The notes under the pieces are model-generated. The model was not told the origin of the DNA. It saw nothing but the letters and a program-made list of their open reading frames with translations, and made no database searches. The translations under genes were made by a program, and so were the position numbers. 64,000 nucleotides of DNA, from NCBI GenBank assembly GCA_019752515.1, contig JAIEMB010000007.1:1-64000 (forward strand). Direction: 5' to 3'. Position 1 is the stretch's first letter, and the number at the start of each line of letters is the position of its first letter. The stretch comes from Alphaproteobacteria bacterium (GTDB taxonomy: Bacteria > Pseudomonadota > Alphaproteobacteria > UBA9655). Shown one piece after another: positions 35,707 through 44,069 of the stretch.

Positions 35707-36030
35707 ATGAAGAAAATCTTATACATATCGGCATTGATTTCAGTGTTGTACGCACAAGCGTATGATTGTTTAGCCTCTGGTTCGGCGCGAGAATCATTTA
35801 ATTACGAGCTCAAATACGGAAGAACAGTTGTTTATAGAGGGCAGACAAACAATCTCAGGCGTAGAGAATCTGAACATTTGAGAGATGGGAAAAAATTTAC
35901 GCATATGAGGAAAATAGGAAAAGCAAAAACGAATCAAGGGGCTCGCGAGGCAGAACAAAGATTCTTAGAAGCATACAGAAAAAGCCATAATGGTCAAAAT
36001 CCAAAATATAATCAAACAGACCACGGCTGA
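35707..36030 (+). CDS. Exported GIY-YIG/URI-type nuclease-like protein
   Basis: 107 residues. Signal peptide MKKILYISALISVLYAQAYDCLA is followed by a domain with GIY-YIG landmarks: YEL (first motif), VVYRGQTNNLRRRESEH (YIG-like motif plus catalytic Arg), AREAEQRFLEAYRKSH (metal-binding Glu) and PKYNQT (terminal Asn). Similar compact domains occur as toxins in polymorphic secretion systems, but here it stands alone behind a signal peptide. Predicted to cut nucleic acid outside the cell or in a host. Ribosome-binding site gagga lies upstream. Confidence 0.72.
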   Translation: MKKILYISALISVLYAQAYDCLASGSARESFNYELKYGRTVVYRGQTNNLRRRESEHLRDGKKFTHMRKIGKAKTNQGAREAEQRFLEAYRKSHNGQNPKYNQTDHG

Positions 36031-36048
36031 TTTAATAAAAATCCATAA

Positions 36049-36067
36049 GCGGGGCATTTTGCCCCGC
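36049..36067 (+). terminator. GC-rich hairpin between nuclease and protease genes
   Basis: GCGGGGC and GCCCCGC form a 7-bp stem with a 5-nt loop 18 bp after the nuclease stop. There is no T-run, so partial termination or mRNA processing is more likely than a full stop. Confidence 0.5.
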
Positions 36068-36098
36068 ACTTGCACTCAATCCTACAAGGAGAAAGAAC

Positions 36099-37490
36099 AT
36101 GAAAAGAACATTAGTCTCTCTTGCTATTTTACTACATCTAAATTCTATTGCCTTTTGTGGAAAAACTGATCTTCTTATGAGAGCTCAGGACGATGAAACT
36201 GAAAGAGGTTTTAAATTAAAGTTAACCATCCCTAAAGCTATTGAGGACGGTCCAAGGGGAGATAGAATAGAAATTGTCCCTAGTCGGCCCGGTGACCGCG
36301 CCCTTAAAGATAATGACGGTAACTTTATGTTATATTCGGTAGAAAGCAGACCCGGTGAACCAATAAGCCCAATAATTTATGGTATTAATAGATTTTCCCA
36401 TCCTCATCGATCTCCTGGAACTTCTGAAATGCTAAGGATTGATGGAAGAAGAATGAATATTACTCATATTAGTGTAGATGATACTTCATTCTTTGATTCT
36501 GTTTCTACTTTTGGAGCCGTTTGGTCAGTTTTGAATATGTACGAAAAAGAATTGGTTAATTTAGGAAATAGAACTACCCTTGCAAGATTAACACAACGAG
36601 GGAAAGTAAGAGTTTTTCCCCATATGACAGGTCATCAATTTAAAATCCTATATCCTGACTTAAACTACGAAAATTATAGAGGAAATGCTTTTTATGACTA
36701 TAGACCAGGTGATGAAAATGGAGAACATGTCCTTTGTTTTTTCCCAATTGACACGGAGTCAACCAGCTACACGTCTCAATCCTCTGATGTCGTTTTCCAT
36801 GAGTCAGGGCATTATGTTCTTCAGCTTCTTCGCCCTGACTTATGGCACTCCACCCTGCGAGATGTACAAGCATTTCATGAAACTTTTGGAGATATGACAG
36901 CCTTCTTTGTGGTTCTTAGTTTTCCTGAATTGACTGAGAAGGTTTTGCGAGATACTAAAGGGAATCTCCATGTTTCTTCATTTCTTTCTGTTATTGGAGA
37001 GAAAATTGTTAACAGAGACGCATCCCAATGTACTACTCTCTCTGTTCTTCCCTCTTGCGAGCAGCATGCACTTTCTGAGAGGTTAACACGAGCTCTTTAT
37101 GGGACTTTTGCTGATTTTTTTAATGCACGCAGAATGAACTCAACATCTTCCCTTACTGAACTCCTGACAAACACAGTAAGAGACTTTAATCAATTATTTT
37201 TAGGAGCTACGATCCGCTCTCCATTAAGCTCTTTTATCGAGTTCGGTAGGGATTTAAGAACAACGGGAGAACCCTTATTTCAGTATCTTGTGCATACTAA
37301 TTTTTTAAGGCAGGGTATTGATCTTACGGACAATCTTCTTTCTCCGCAAATATGTGCTCTACATAGGGAAGCCACAGATAGTGATTCTTCTAAAACAATA
37401 GGATGTTCTACTGGGAAAATAATAGTAAAAAAGAAAAGCTTTATGTCCCCTCTATATTCTCATAATTTTAAGGAAGGATACTTAAGATGA
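36099..37490 (+). CDS. Exported M4/gluzincin-like zinc metalloprotease
   Basis: 463 residues with signal peptide MKRTLVSLAILLHLNSIAFCG. The catalytic centre is VVFHESGHYVLQLL (HExxH, about residues 235-239), with AFHETFGDMTAFF about 25 residues later giving the third zinc ligand, as in thermolysin-type NEAFSDI motifs. The N-terminal 200 residues may be a propeptide. The family is divergent from classical M4, so the assignment rests on the two motifs. It follows the nuclease-like gene by 68 bp and may share its transcript. Confidence 0.75.
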   Translation: MKRTLVSLAILLHLNSIAFCGKTDLLMRAQDDETERGFKLKLTIPKAIEDGPRGDRIEIVPSRPGDRALKDNDGNFMLYSVESRPGEPISPIIYGINRFSHPHRSPGTSEMLRIDGRRMNITHISVDDTSFFDSVSTFGAVWSVLNMYEKELVNLGNRTTLARLTQRGKVRVFPHMTGHQFKILYPDLNYENYRGNAFYDYRPGDENGEHVLCFFPIDTESTSYTSQSSDVVFHESGHYVLQLLRPDLWHSTLRDVQAFHETFGDMTAFFVVLSFPELTEKVLRDTKGNLHVSSFLSVIGEKIVNRDASQCTTLSVLPSCEQHALSERLTRALYGTFADFFNARRMNSTSSLTELLTNTVRDFNQLFLGATIRSPLSSFIEFGRDLRTTGEPLFQYLVHTNFLRQGIDLTDNLLSPQICALHREATDSDSSKTIGCSTGKIIVKKKSFMSPLYSHNFKEGYLR

Positions 37491-37520
37491 GCTAGAGTCT
37501 CCTCTAGGGTTTAAAACTTA

Positions 37521-37551
37521 AACAACCCTCAGCTATAAGCTGAGGGTTGTT
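37521..37551 (+). terminator. Strong rho-independent terminator
   Basis: ACAACCCTCAGCT, a short loop, AGCTGAGGGTTGT and a short T-run form a long stem after the metalloprotease gene. Confidence 0.88.
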
Positions 37552-37716
37552 TAGTGAACCCGTTTTTTTAACCCTCACTCAAAACGCTGATTCGTCGCCA
37601 ACACATCTGATCGCAGAAATGAGAAAGAGAAAAGACGTTTACGTTGCGATTTGCTTGCTTTTCAAAACCATGCTATTAAGAAGATACAGTAAGCAATTAA
37701 AGACAAAGGCTATTTT

Positions 37717-37902
37717 ATGAGCACACATTACATTTTAGAACTCGTTACCTATATTCTCGTTATTTTTGGGGCACTCAACTGGGGGATGGTTGGCATATTT
37801 GATATCGATATTGTGGCTCGGCTCTTTGGTCGTGGTAGTTTCGGAGCGAGGGTCATTTATATCCTCATTGGCGTAGCTGCCATCCTGATGCTGATGAGAT
37901 AA
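37717..37902 (+). CDS. DUF378 family small membrane protein
   Basis: 61 residues with two hydrophobic segments; VTYILVIFGALNWGMVGIFDIDIVARLFG is the DUF378 signature, and the end VIYILIGVAAILMLM fits. Function unknown. Confidence 0.8.
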   Translation: MSTHYILELVTYILVIFGALNWGMVGIFDIDIVARLFGRGSFGARVIYILIGVAAILMLMR

Positions 37903-37949
37903 AAACATTGCTTGGACAAGAATATAGCTTCATATCAACCCAAAACGAG

Positions 37950-38690
37950 TTAGGACGTTTTGGGAAGGGTATGGAGAAGTTTTTCAAGATCTTCTGTATT
38001 CATAGGCTCCCCAAAATAAAATCCTTGAACAACCTCACAATTTTTTTTCTTGAGAAAATCAAGCTGTTGTTGTGTTTTAACCCCCTCAGCAAGGACCTCA
38101 TAATTTAAGCTATGAGACATGTCAATAATAGCTTGAATGATGACTTCACCGCTGTTGTCTATACTAATATTATGCACAAAGGAACGATCGATTTTTAATC
38201 GATCAATATGTATTTTTGTAAGATTAGACAAAGTAGAATTTCCCGTTCCAAAATCATCTAAAGCAATTTTAACCCCAAGTTTACTAATTTCATTAATTCG
38301 ATGAACAATTTCAGGATTCGCTATAATGACATTTTCTGTTATTTCTATTTGAAGGTACAGGGGATTTAGTCCCGTCTCTTTTAGAATGTTCTTTATAATG
38401 TGGGTAAACTTACTATATTTTAGTTGAGCACTCGCAACATTAACCCCCACACAAAAAGGAGGCAACCCCATCTTTTGCCATTTCTTGTTTTGTTTACAAG
38501 CTTCTCTTAACACCCATTCGCCAATAGGAATAATAAGTCCAGTTTCTTCACTTGTTGGAATAAACTCCATTGGAAGCAAGATACCTAATTTTGGATATTT
38601 CCATCGTATAAGAGCTTCAGCAGCTAAAACTTTTTGAGAATCTATATCAAACTGGGGCTAATAACATAAAAAAAAACCTATCTTATTTGT
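37950..38690 (-). pseudogene. EAL-domain (c-di-GMP phosphodiesterase) pseudogene
   Basis: The intact open frame (37950-38579) starts inside an EAL domain and holds EITENVI, DDFGTGNSTLSNL, IDRLKIDRSFV, AEGVKTQQQL and VQGFYFGEPM. Upstream in the same frame the domain continues back through EALIRW to PQFDID, just before which a TAG (38658-38660) replaces the Gln expected in the usual YQPQ motif. Further upstream another stop (TAA) occurs and no promoter-side domain is seen. The gene therefore lost its N-terminus and its original start; a cyclic-di-GMP hydrolase was once present. Expression of the short frame would lack the catalytic EAL glutamate. Confidence 0.8.
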
Positions 38691-38811
38691 TTTAAAAAAT
38701 GATTAACAAACACATTGTATTGTTGAGGGTCACAAGTAAAATACTTTAATCTTAATGAAATGAGAGTACAGATATATTATTTTCTTCTATAAATAACAAG
38801 TTTATAAAAAC

Positions 38812-39150
38812 TCAAACGTTTTGAATTCTTAACTTTAATTTTACAAGCCTTTTACTACTTCTTAATTCGTATTCACCTTCTCCATTTTCAGGTGTCTTTC
38901 CTATAGGCATGAGAGAAAGAGTTGGTTCATTGATCATCACTTTTAGTCTTGGATCTGTGGAAGAAGGATCCATCAAAACAATTTCCTTACCATGAAGAAC
39001 TACTTTCCCGTGATTTTGAATAAGTGCTACAATGTCAGTAGCTTTAAGGGTACTGGAATGAGGATCGCTTACTTTTAAAGTATGCGAATCTATATGAGCA
39101 GAGTGAATATTTGGATTTTTTGAATCTTTTGGATCACTTGGAGTAGACAT
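38812..39150 (-). CDS. Hypothetical protein, tandem paralogue B
   Basis: 112 residues, no signal or membrane segment. The C-terminal two thirds (IVALIQNHGKVVLHGKEIVL, DPRLKVMINEPTLSLMPIGK) align without gaps in the core to the upstream neighbour's KPIGK region. No known family recognised. It is downstream of its paralogue by 43 bp. Confidence 0.65.
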   Translation of the reverse strand: MSTPSDPKDSKNPNIHSAHIDSHTLKVSDPHSSTLKATDIVALIQNHGKVVLHGKEIVLMDPSSTDPRLKVMINEPTLSLMPIGKTPENGEGEYELRSSKRLVKLKLRIQNV

Positions 39151-39193
39151 ATCTTATCCTCATATTTATGAATGCCTCAGGGTATGCTTTTCT

Positions 39194-39484
39194 TCAATCC
39201 TTAATCTTGTGATATATTATCTTAATTCTGAGTTGTTTTTCTAAACCTATAAGGTCAAAGTACATCTCCCCATTTTTCATTTGTTTTCCAATAGGTTTTA
39301 TTTCAAGGTAAGGATCATTAATCATAGCTAAAAGATGAGCATCACTTGGAGAAGGATCTTTCAAGATAAATTCTAAATTACCTTCTGTTGCTTTACCCTT
39401 GAGTTGAACAAGTTTTTTAACGTCTTGCGTTCTAAAATTTTTTAGTCGTGTATTACCTTCTGATGAAGTATGTTCTGTAGACAT
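39194..39484 (-). CDS. Hypothetical protein, tandem paralogue A
   Basis: 96 residues, soluble and charged. The shared core with the downstream gene is VQLKGKATEGNLEFILKDPS, LLAMINDPYLEIKPIGK and a beta-rich end. The two genes probably arose by duplication. The conserved pattern DP-S-x-D...MIN[DE]P...PIGK may define a new family. The next gene downstream of its strand is paralogue B. Confidence 0.65.
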   Translation of the reverse strand: MSTEHTSSEGNTRLKNFRTQDVKKLVQLKGKATEGNLEFILKDPSPSDAHLLAMINDPYLEIKPIGKQMKNGEMYFDLIGLEKQLRIKIIYHKIKD

Positions 39485-39588
39485 AAATTTTTCCTTTCAT
39501 ACCTAGTACAGGATCAGGATTGCAATTCATAGTTTAAGAGAAGAGTCTTAATTTTCTGTAAATTCTACAAGATTGTATGATCTACCTG

Positions 39589-40761
39589 TTAAGCAACCTT
39601 TGAAATTTCCTCTAAGACAGCCTTTGCAGCTGCATCTGTAGGTGCCTTGAGTAAAGAAGTAACTTCTGTCATTGCTTGAATTTGCTGCTGACGTACTTTT
39701 TGATCACTCATAAGTTTCAGTATCGCATGTGCAAGATTTTCGGCAGTGCAATTTTCTTGGATAAATTCAGGGATCCACGGTTCAGGAACTAATTTATATG
39801 CGGGCGGCGACAGAACAAAATTTGGCCCAAGTTTTTCGAAAGCAAGTAAAATATTAACCATACAGGCCCATGGCGTCAAAATGAGCTTTCGGGCTAACCA
39901 TCCTTGAAACTTACCTATCTTATAAGCAATGGCAAAGGGAAGACGTGCAGCAGCAAGCTGTAACGCGACCGTGCCAGACTTTCCCAGAGCTACTGATGCT
40001 GTTTGAAAGGCCGTGTTTCTTCCTTGATCGCCCAATAGAATCTCAACCTCACATGGCCAATCCTTTGTACCCTCCTCCACCATTGATTTAAGATGAGGAA
40101 GCGTTGGGATAATAATTTTTAAATCCGGAACTTCTTTTTTTACAAGTCCTGCAGCTTGGCCGAAAATAGGAAGCAATACTTTAACCTCAGACCACCTGCT
40201 TCCTGGAAGAACACATAAAAGATGAGGTTCCCGTTCTTTTTCAATGAACTTTTGTTTTGCAATAGGATGACCAACAAAGGTCGCCTTCAAACCATATTTC
40301 TCAAAATAGGGGGGCTCAAAAGGGTAAAGACAGAGCAAGCGATCCAAAATTCGAGAAATCGATCGCGCCCTCCAAGGTCGCCAAGCCCACACCGTAGGCG
40401 CTCCATAATGAATCAAACGTGGTCTTTGAGGGAGACCCTGTAAGCGTTTCATTACTCTTATGCTAAATTCCTGTGTATCAATGGTAACAACCACGGCTGG
40501 CTTCATGGCTTTGATTGTTTTGACTGTTGACTTTAATCGTTCTAGGAGCTTGGGAAAATTAGCGATTATCCCTGAAAGGCCCATCAAGGATAATTCTTGA
40601 ATGGGGAAAAGACTTTGAAAGCCTTGTGCTTCCATAGCTTCTCCCCCAATCCCTGCAAACCTCACTTCAGCAAGCTTTTTAAGCGAGATCATAAGATCCG
40701 CCCCTAACTGATCACTTGAAGCTTCACCTGCAATAATAAAAATTAAAGGGACTTGTGACAT
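39589..40761 (-). CDS. lpxB: Lipid-A-disaccharide synthase LpxB
   Basis: It condenses UDP-diacylglucosamine with lipid X to form the lipid A disaccharide. The 390-residue glycosyltransferase has IIAGEASSDQLGADLM at its start, PTVWAWRPWRARSI and LLCLYPFEPPYFEKYG, and LPGSRWSEVKVLLP. It overlaps the lpxI gene by 19 bp. Last gene of the outer-membrane biogenesis block. Confidence 0.95.
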   Translation of the reverse strand: MSQVPLIFIIAGEASSDQLGADLMISLKKLAEVRFAGIGGEAMEAQGFQSLFPIQELSLMGLSGIIANFPKLLERLKSTVKTIKAMKPAVVVTIDTQEFSIRVMKRLQGLPQRPRLIHYGAPTVWAWRPWRARSISRILDRLLCLYPFEPPYFEKYGLKATFVGHPIAKQKFIEKEREPHLLCVLPGSRWSEVKVLLPIFGQAAGLVKKEVPDLKIIIPTLPHLKSMVEEGTKDWPCEVEILLGDQGRNTAFQTASVALGKSGTVALQLAAARLPFAIAYKIGKFQGWLARKLILTPWACMVNILLAFEKLGPNFVLSPPAYKLVPEPWIPEFIQENCTAENLAHAILKLMSDQKVRQQQIQAMTEVTSLLKAPTDAAAKAVLEEISKVA

Positions 40762-41615
40762 TGAGAGCTCGGAAGACTTACGATAAAAAGATCTTTCTGT
40801 TGAGCCAAATTCAGAACTTCTTTTTGATTTAAAATTAAGGTTCGCTCAGCCTCAACGGCAATTCCTCTAAGACCAGCAAGAGCTACTTTTTGAATCGTTT
40901 TTGTACCAATGGTTGGAAGGTCAGCACGGACGTCTTGCTGGCGCTTTGTGGTTTTAACCAAAATACCACCAAGTCCAGGGCGGTGTAATGACCCTGCCCT
41001 TTCTATTAAAGCATCAGTGCCTTCAATCGCTTCAATACCTAGAACAAGACCTCCTTGTACAACAATAGACTGCCCAACATCTACAGGGCTAAGTGCAGAA
41101 AGAACTTCTACACCCCGACCTATATCACGCCAAGCTTCTTCATCAGGTTTAAGAGCTGTAAGAACGCCTTCGGGAGCAAGAAGGTCTGATAAAATAGTAT
41201 CAGCTCCAACAACACGATAACCCTGCTCCTCCACCATCCCAATGATAAGCTTAAGAAGATTATCATCTCCAAGGGCTTTTGTACCAATACGTGCAATCCA
41301 TTTGATTCCCTCCCAATCTGGGCGCACATCGCTTAAGGCAGGACGGGAAATAGCTCCTGCCATGACAACTTCTTTTATTTTATTTTGCTTTAGATATGCT
41401 GAGGCTGCCCCTACTTCTCCCATGTGGAGCCATGTATGGGGTAAATTTGTGACAAAATCTTCCTCGGTTTGCCCTTTAAAGGCCAAGATGACAAAAGGAC
41501 GATTTTGGCTTTGAAAAATATCAACGAGCAAATGAGGGAGTTCACCTCTCCCCGCTAAAAGTGCAATAGGAACCTTGTTAGGCAGTTGCTGCACGCGCTC
41601 TCCCCTCTGCTCCAT
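40743..41615 (-). CDS. lpxI: UDP-2,3-diacylglucosamine pyrophosphatase LpxI
   Basis: A 290-residue DUF1009 protein that makes lipid X by hydrolysing UDP-2,3-diacylglucosamine, in place of LpxH. Motifs: IALLAGRGELPHLLVD, VVMAGAISRPALSDVRPDW, GDDNLLKLIIGMVEEQGY and TKTIQKVALAGLRGIAVEA. It overlaps lpxA by 38 bp and lpxB by 19 bp, indicating tight translational packing. Confidence 0.93.
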   Translation of the reverse strand: MEQRGERVQQLPNKVPIALLAGRGELPHLLVDIFQSQNRPFVILAFKGQTEEDFVTNLPHTWLHMGEVGAASAYLKQNKIKEVVMAGAISRPALSDVRPDWEGIKWIARIGTKALGDDNLLKLIIGMVEEQGYRVVGADTILSDLLAPEGVLTALKPDEEAWRDIGRGVEVLSALSPVDVGQSIVVQGGLVLGIEAIEGTDALIERAGSLHRPGLGGILVKTTKRQQDVRADLPTIGTKTIQKVALAGLRGIAVEAERTLILNQKEVLNLAQQKDLFIVSLPSSQCHKSL

Positions 41616-42429
41616 CTAAATCAAACTCCCATGCTTCTACAGGCAAACAAAGAGGCTTTTTAGAATCTATGTCAATAAAATCGAGTAGTTCCTTCACTGC
41701 ACGACAATCTCCATATACAGATCTGATTTTTTGGAGGCGCTCTTCTAAGGTACCTTCTTGGTCCTTAGCTAATATTTTATAAGCGTTTCGAAGGTTATGA
41801 ATATCTTGATTATCAAAACCCCGCCGCTTCATTCCTATTATATTTACCCCTCCTAATCTGCCACGTATAGCCATGACTGCCCCAAACGGCATAATATCTT
41901 CATTAACCCCTGCTGTGCCCGAAATCATGGCATAAGGGCCAATTCGAACAAACTGGTGGATGGCTGCAAGACCTCCAATATTGGTATAATCACCAATGGT
42001 AACGTGTCCTCCTATCGTTGCATTATTTGCCATCGTCACATAATTACCTACATGACAATCATGGGCAATATGAGATCCAATCATAATATTACAGTAGTTA
42101 CCTACAGTCGTTTTCATTCCCCCTTCTTCTGTTCCAGGATGGATTGTTACATGCTCGCGAATGACACACCCTTCACCAATGTATATTTCAGAAGGCTCCC
42201 CTTTATAATACCGATTTTGCGGTGCAAATCCTATGGCAGCAAAGGGAAAAATTTCGGTGCGCGCACCAATAGTTGTATGGCCCTCTATCACTACATGGGA
42301 GTGAATTTTTACATGCTCCCCTAAAACAACGTGCGAACCTATAATACTATAGGCTCCAATAGATACACCTTCTGCAAGTTTAACCCCCTCAGCAACAAGA
42401 GCTGTTGGATGAATTATAGCTGACATCAT
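41578..42429 (-). CDS. lpxA: UDP-N-acetylglucosamine acyltransferase LpxA
   Basis: The first acylation of lipid A synthesis. The 283-residue left-handed beta-helix starts IHPTALVAEGVKLAEGVSIG and shows repeated hexapeptides. HDCHVGNYVTMANN carries the catalytic His region, and IGGLAAIHQFVRIGPYAMISG follows. A C-terminal helical domain completes it. Second acyltransferase LpxD lies upstream. Confidence 0.95.
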   Translation of the reverse strand: MMSAIIHPTALVAEGVKLAEGVSIGAYSIIGSHVVLGEHVKIHSHVVIEGHTTIGARTEIFPFAAIGFAPQNRYYKGEPSEIYIGEGCVIREHVTIHPGTEEGGMKTTVGNYCNIMIGSHIAHDCHVGNYVTMANNATIGGHVTIGDYTNIGGLAAIHQFVRIGPYAMISGTAGVNEDIMPFGAVMAIRGRLGGVNIIGMKRRGFDNQDIHNLRNAYKILAKDQEGTLEERLQKIRSVYGDCRAVKELLDFIDIDSKKPLCLPVEAWEFDLDGAEGRARAATA

Positions 42430-42451
42430 TTTTACTTTCTAAAAAGGTTAG

Positions 42452-42937
42452 TTATTCGTCTGAAATCATTGCTGTTTTAATGGCTTCAGCGACAACTTCT
42501 CCATTTACCTTTGCAATCCCTTTAAAACGCCAAACAGGACCGCGCCTATGTGTTTTATGAACCTCAAGATGAAGGACATCTCCAGGAAAAACCATTTTAC
42601 GAAAACGAGCTTCATCAATCCCCATAAAATAAACAAGCTTTTCTTTGTCATATAAATCAAGGGAATGCATTGCAAGAGCGGCTGCCGTCTGGGCAAGAGC
42701 CTCAATAATCATGACACCTGGCATAACAGCTTTTTTGGGGAAATGGCCCTGAAAATACCAATCATCTAAAGAAACTGTTTTAATTCCTACAGCACTTTCA
42801 CCCGGAAGCACATTCATGACCTTTTCTACCATAAGCATTGGTGAACGATGTGGCAAAAGGCGCATAATCTGCTCTAAACTTAATTCTATGTAGTTCTCAT
42901 TTGTCTGAGAAACAGGTTTGGTTTCATTTAGTGGCAT
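42452..42937 (-). CDS. fabZ: 3-hydroxyacyl-[ACP] dehydratase FabZ
   Basis: 161 residues of the hot-dog fold: LPHRSPMLMVEKV with catalytic His, FQGHFPKKAVMPGVMIIEALAQ with catalytic Glu, and the closing AKVNGEVVAEA. It balances fatty-acid and lipid A precursor use, and is located between lpxD and lpxA as usual. Confidence 0.95.
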   Translation of the reverse strand: MPLNETKPVSQTNENYIELSLEQIMRLLPHRSPMLMVEKVMNVLPGESAVGIKTVSLDDWYFQGHFPKKAVMPGVMIIEALAQTAAALAMHSLDLYDKEKLVYFMGIDEARFRKMVFPGDVLHLEVHKTHRRGPVWRFKGIAKVNGEVVAEAIKTAMISDE

Positions 42938-42943
42938 TATTTC

Positions 42944-43987
42944 TTACCTTAAATTAGCCTTTTTCCGATTTTCTTCTGCAAGCTGCTTTAAGACAGCAAC
43001 TTGCCTATAATGAGTTTTAATGGGCATAGCAGGACTTCCACACAAAATCTCACCAGGTTTTACATCACGCATTATGCCACATTGTGCCGCAAGTCGTGCT
43101 CCAGTTCCTATCTTTAGATGATCTATAATTCCTACCTGGCCACCCGCTGCCACATAATCTCCAAATTTCGTACTTCCCGATACACCCGATTGGGCCACCA
43201 TAACACATCCTTTTCCGAAATGAACGTTATGAGCAACTTGAACCAAGTTGTCAATGCGTGTGCCATAACCAATTACTGTATCGGGACCACTTCCGCGATC
43301 CACAGTTGTGTTAGCACCAATTTCCACATAGTCCTGAATAATAACTCGTCCTAATTGGGGTACAGGAACATGCCCGCCCATATCACCTTGATCCATAAAG
43401 AAGCCAAAACCACTTTGGCCAATACGTGCTCCTGGTTTTATATGAACATGTTTACCAACAATAGCATAAGAGAGAGAAACATGAGCTCCAATGACAGACT
43501 GTTCACCAATGGATACACCTTCGCCAATAGCAGCTAAAGGTCCAATCTGGACATTCTCCCCAAGCTCTACACGAGCTCCAATTACGGCTAGTGGACCAAT
43601 AACAACTCCCTTTTCAAGCTTAGCCGTGGGATGAATACAAGCCGTAGGGTCGATGGAACCTTCTCCTTTTTCTGGGGGATAAAAAGCATTAGCAATCAAA
43701 GCATAAGATCTATAGGGATATTTTGCTATTAAGAGGGCTAAATGCTTAGGGGCTTGTTCTGCCATCTCTTTTGAAAGAATGCAAGCAGATGCCTTCGTTT
43801 TGGATAAGGCTTCGATATATTTAGGGTTATGGAACACACTCAAAGAGGCGGGTTCGGCTCCATCCAATGGAGCCACATCTTCAATCAAAAACGAAGGATC
43901 ACCTCGCTCTAACTCACATTGACCAAATGTTACGAGCTCTGCTAGGGTAAAGGGACCTTTTTTCTCATAAAAACGCGAATCTGTCAT
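42944..43987 (-). CDS. lpxD: UDP-3-O-acylglucosamine N-acyltransferase LpxD
   Basis: 347 residues: N-terminal uridine-binding domain (FTLAELVTFGQCE) then a left-handed beta-helix (IDPTACIHPTAKLEKGVVIG and many hexapeptides) and the conserved VDRGSGPDTVIGYGTRIDNLVQVAHNV. The catalytic His is in the AHNVHFG stretch. It follows skp after a hairpin-bearing gap. Confidence 0.95.
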   Translation of the reverse strand: MTDSRFYEKKGPFTLAELVTFGQCELERGDPSFLIEDVAPLDGAEPASLSVFHNPKYIEALSKTKASACILSKEMAEQAPKHLALLIAKYPYRSYALIANAFYPPEKGEGSIDPTACIHPTAKLEKGVVIGPLAVIGARVELGENVQIGPLAAIGEGVSIGEQSVIGAHVSLSYAIVGKHVHIKPGARIGQSGFGFFMDQGDMGGHVPVPQLGRVIIQDYVEIGANTTVDRGSGPDTVIGYGTRIDNLVQVAHNVHFGKGCVMVAQSGVSGSTKFGDYVAAGGQVGIIDHLKIGTGARLAAQCGIMRDVKPGEILCGSPAMPIKTHYRQVAVLKQLAEENRKKANLR

Positions 43988-44021
43988 ATTTTCTATCTTA
44001 TCCTGGCAATACCATGTTTTT

Positions 44022-44051
44022 GGATCCTGAGTTTTAGTTATCTCAGGATCC
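44022..44051 (-). terminator. Hairpin between skp and lpxD
   Basis: A perfect 10-bp inverted repeat (GGATCCTGAG / CTCAGGATCC) with a 10-nt loop lies between the two minus-strand genes. On the transcribed strand it is followed by A rather than T, so attenuation or mRNA stabilisation is more likely than full termination. Confidence 0.5.
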
Positions 44052-44069
44052 TTTAATCATAAGTTATGG

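Noticed and set aside
35577-35765. A 62-codon frame overlapping the start of the nuclease-like gene
   Set aside because: TTG start, no ribosome-binding site, and it overlaps the better supported signal-peptide gene in another frame.
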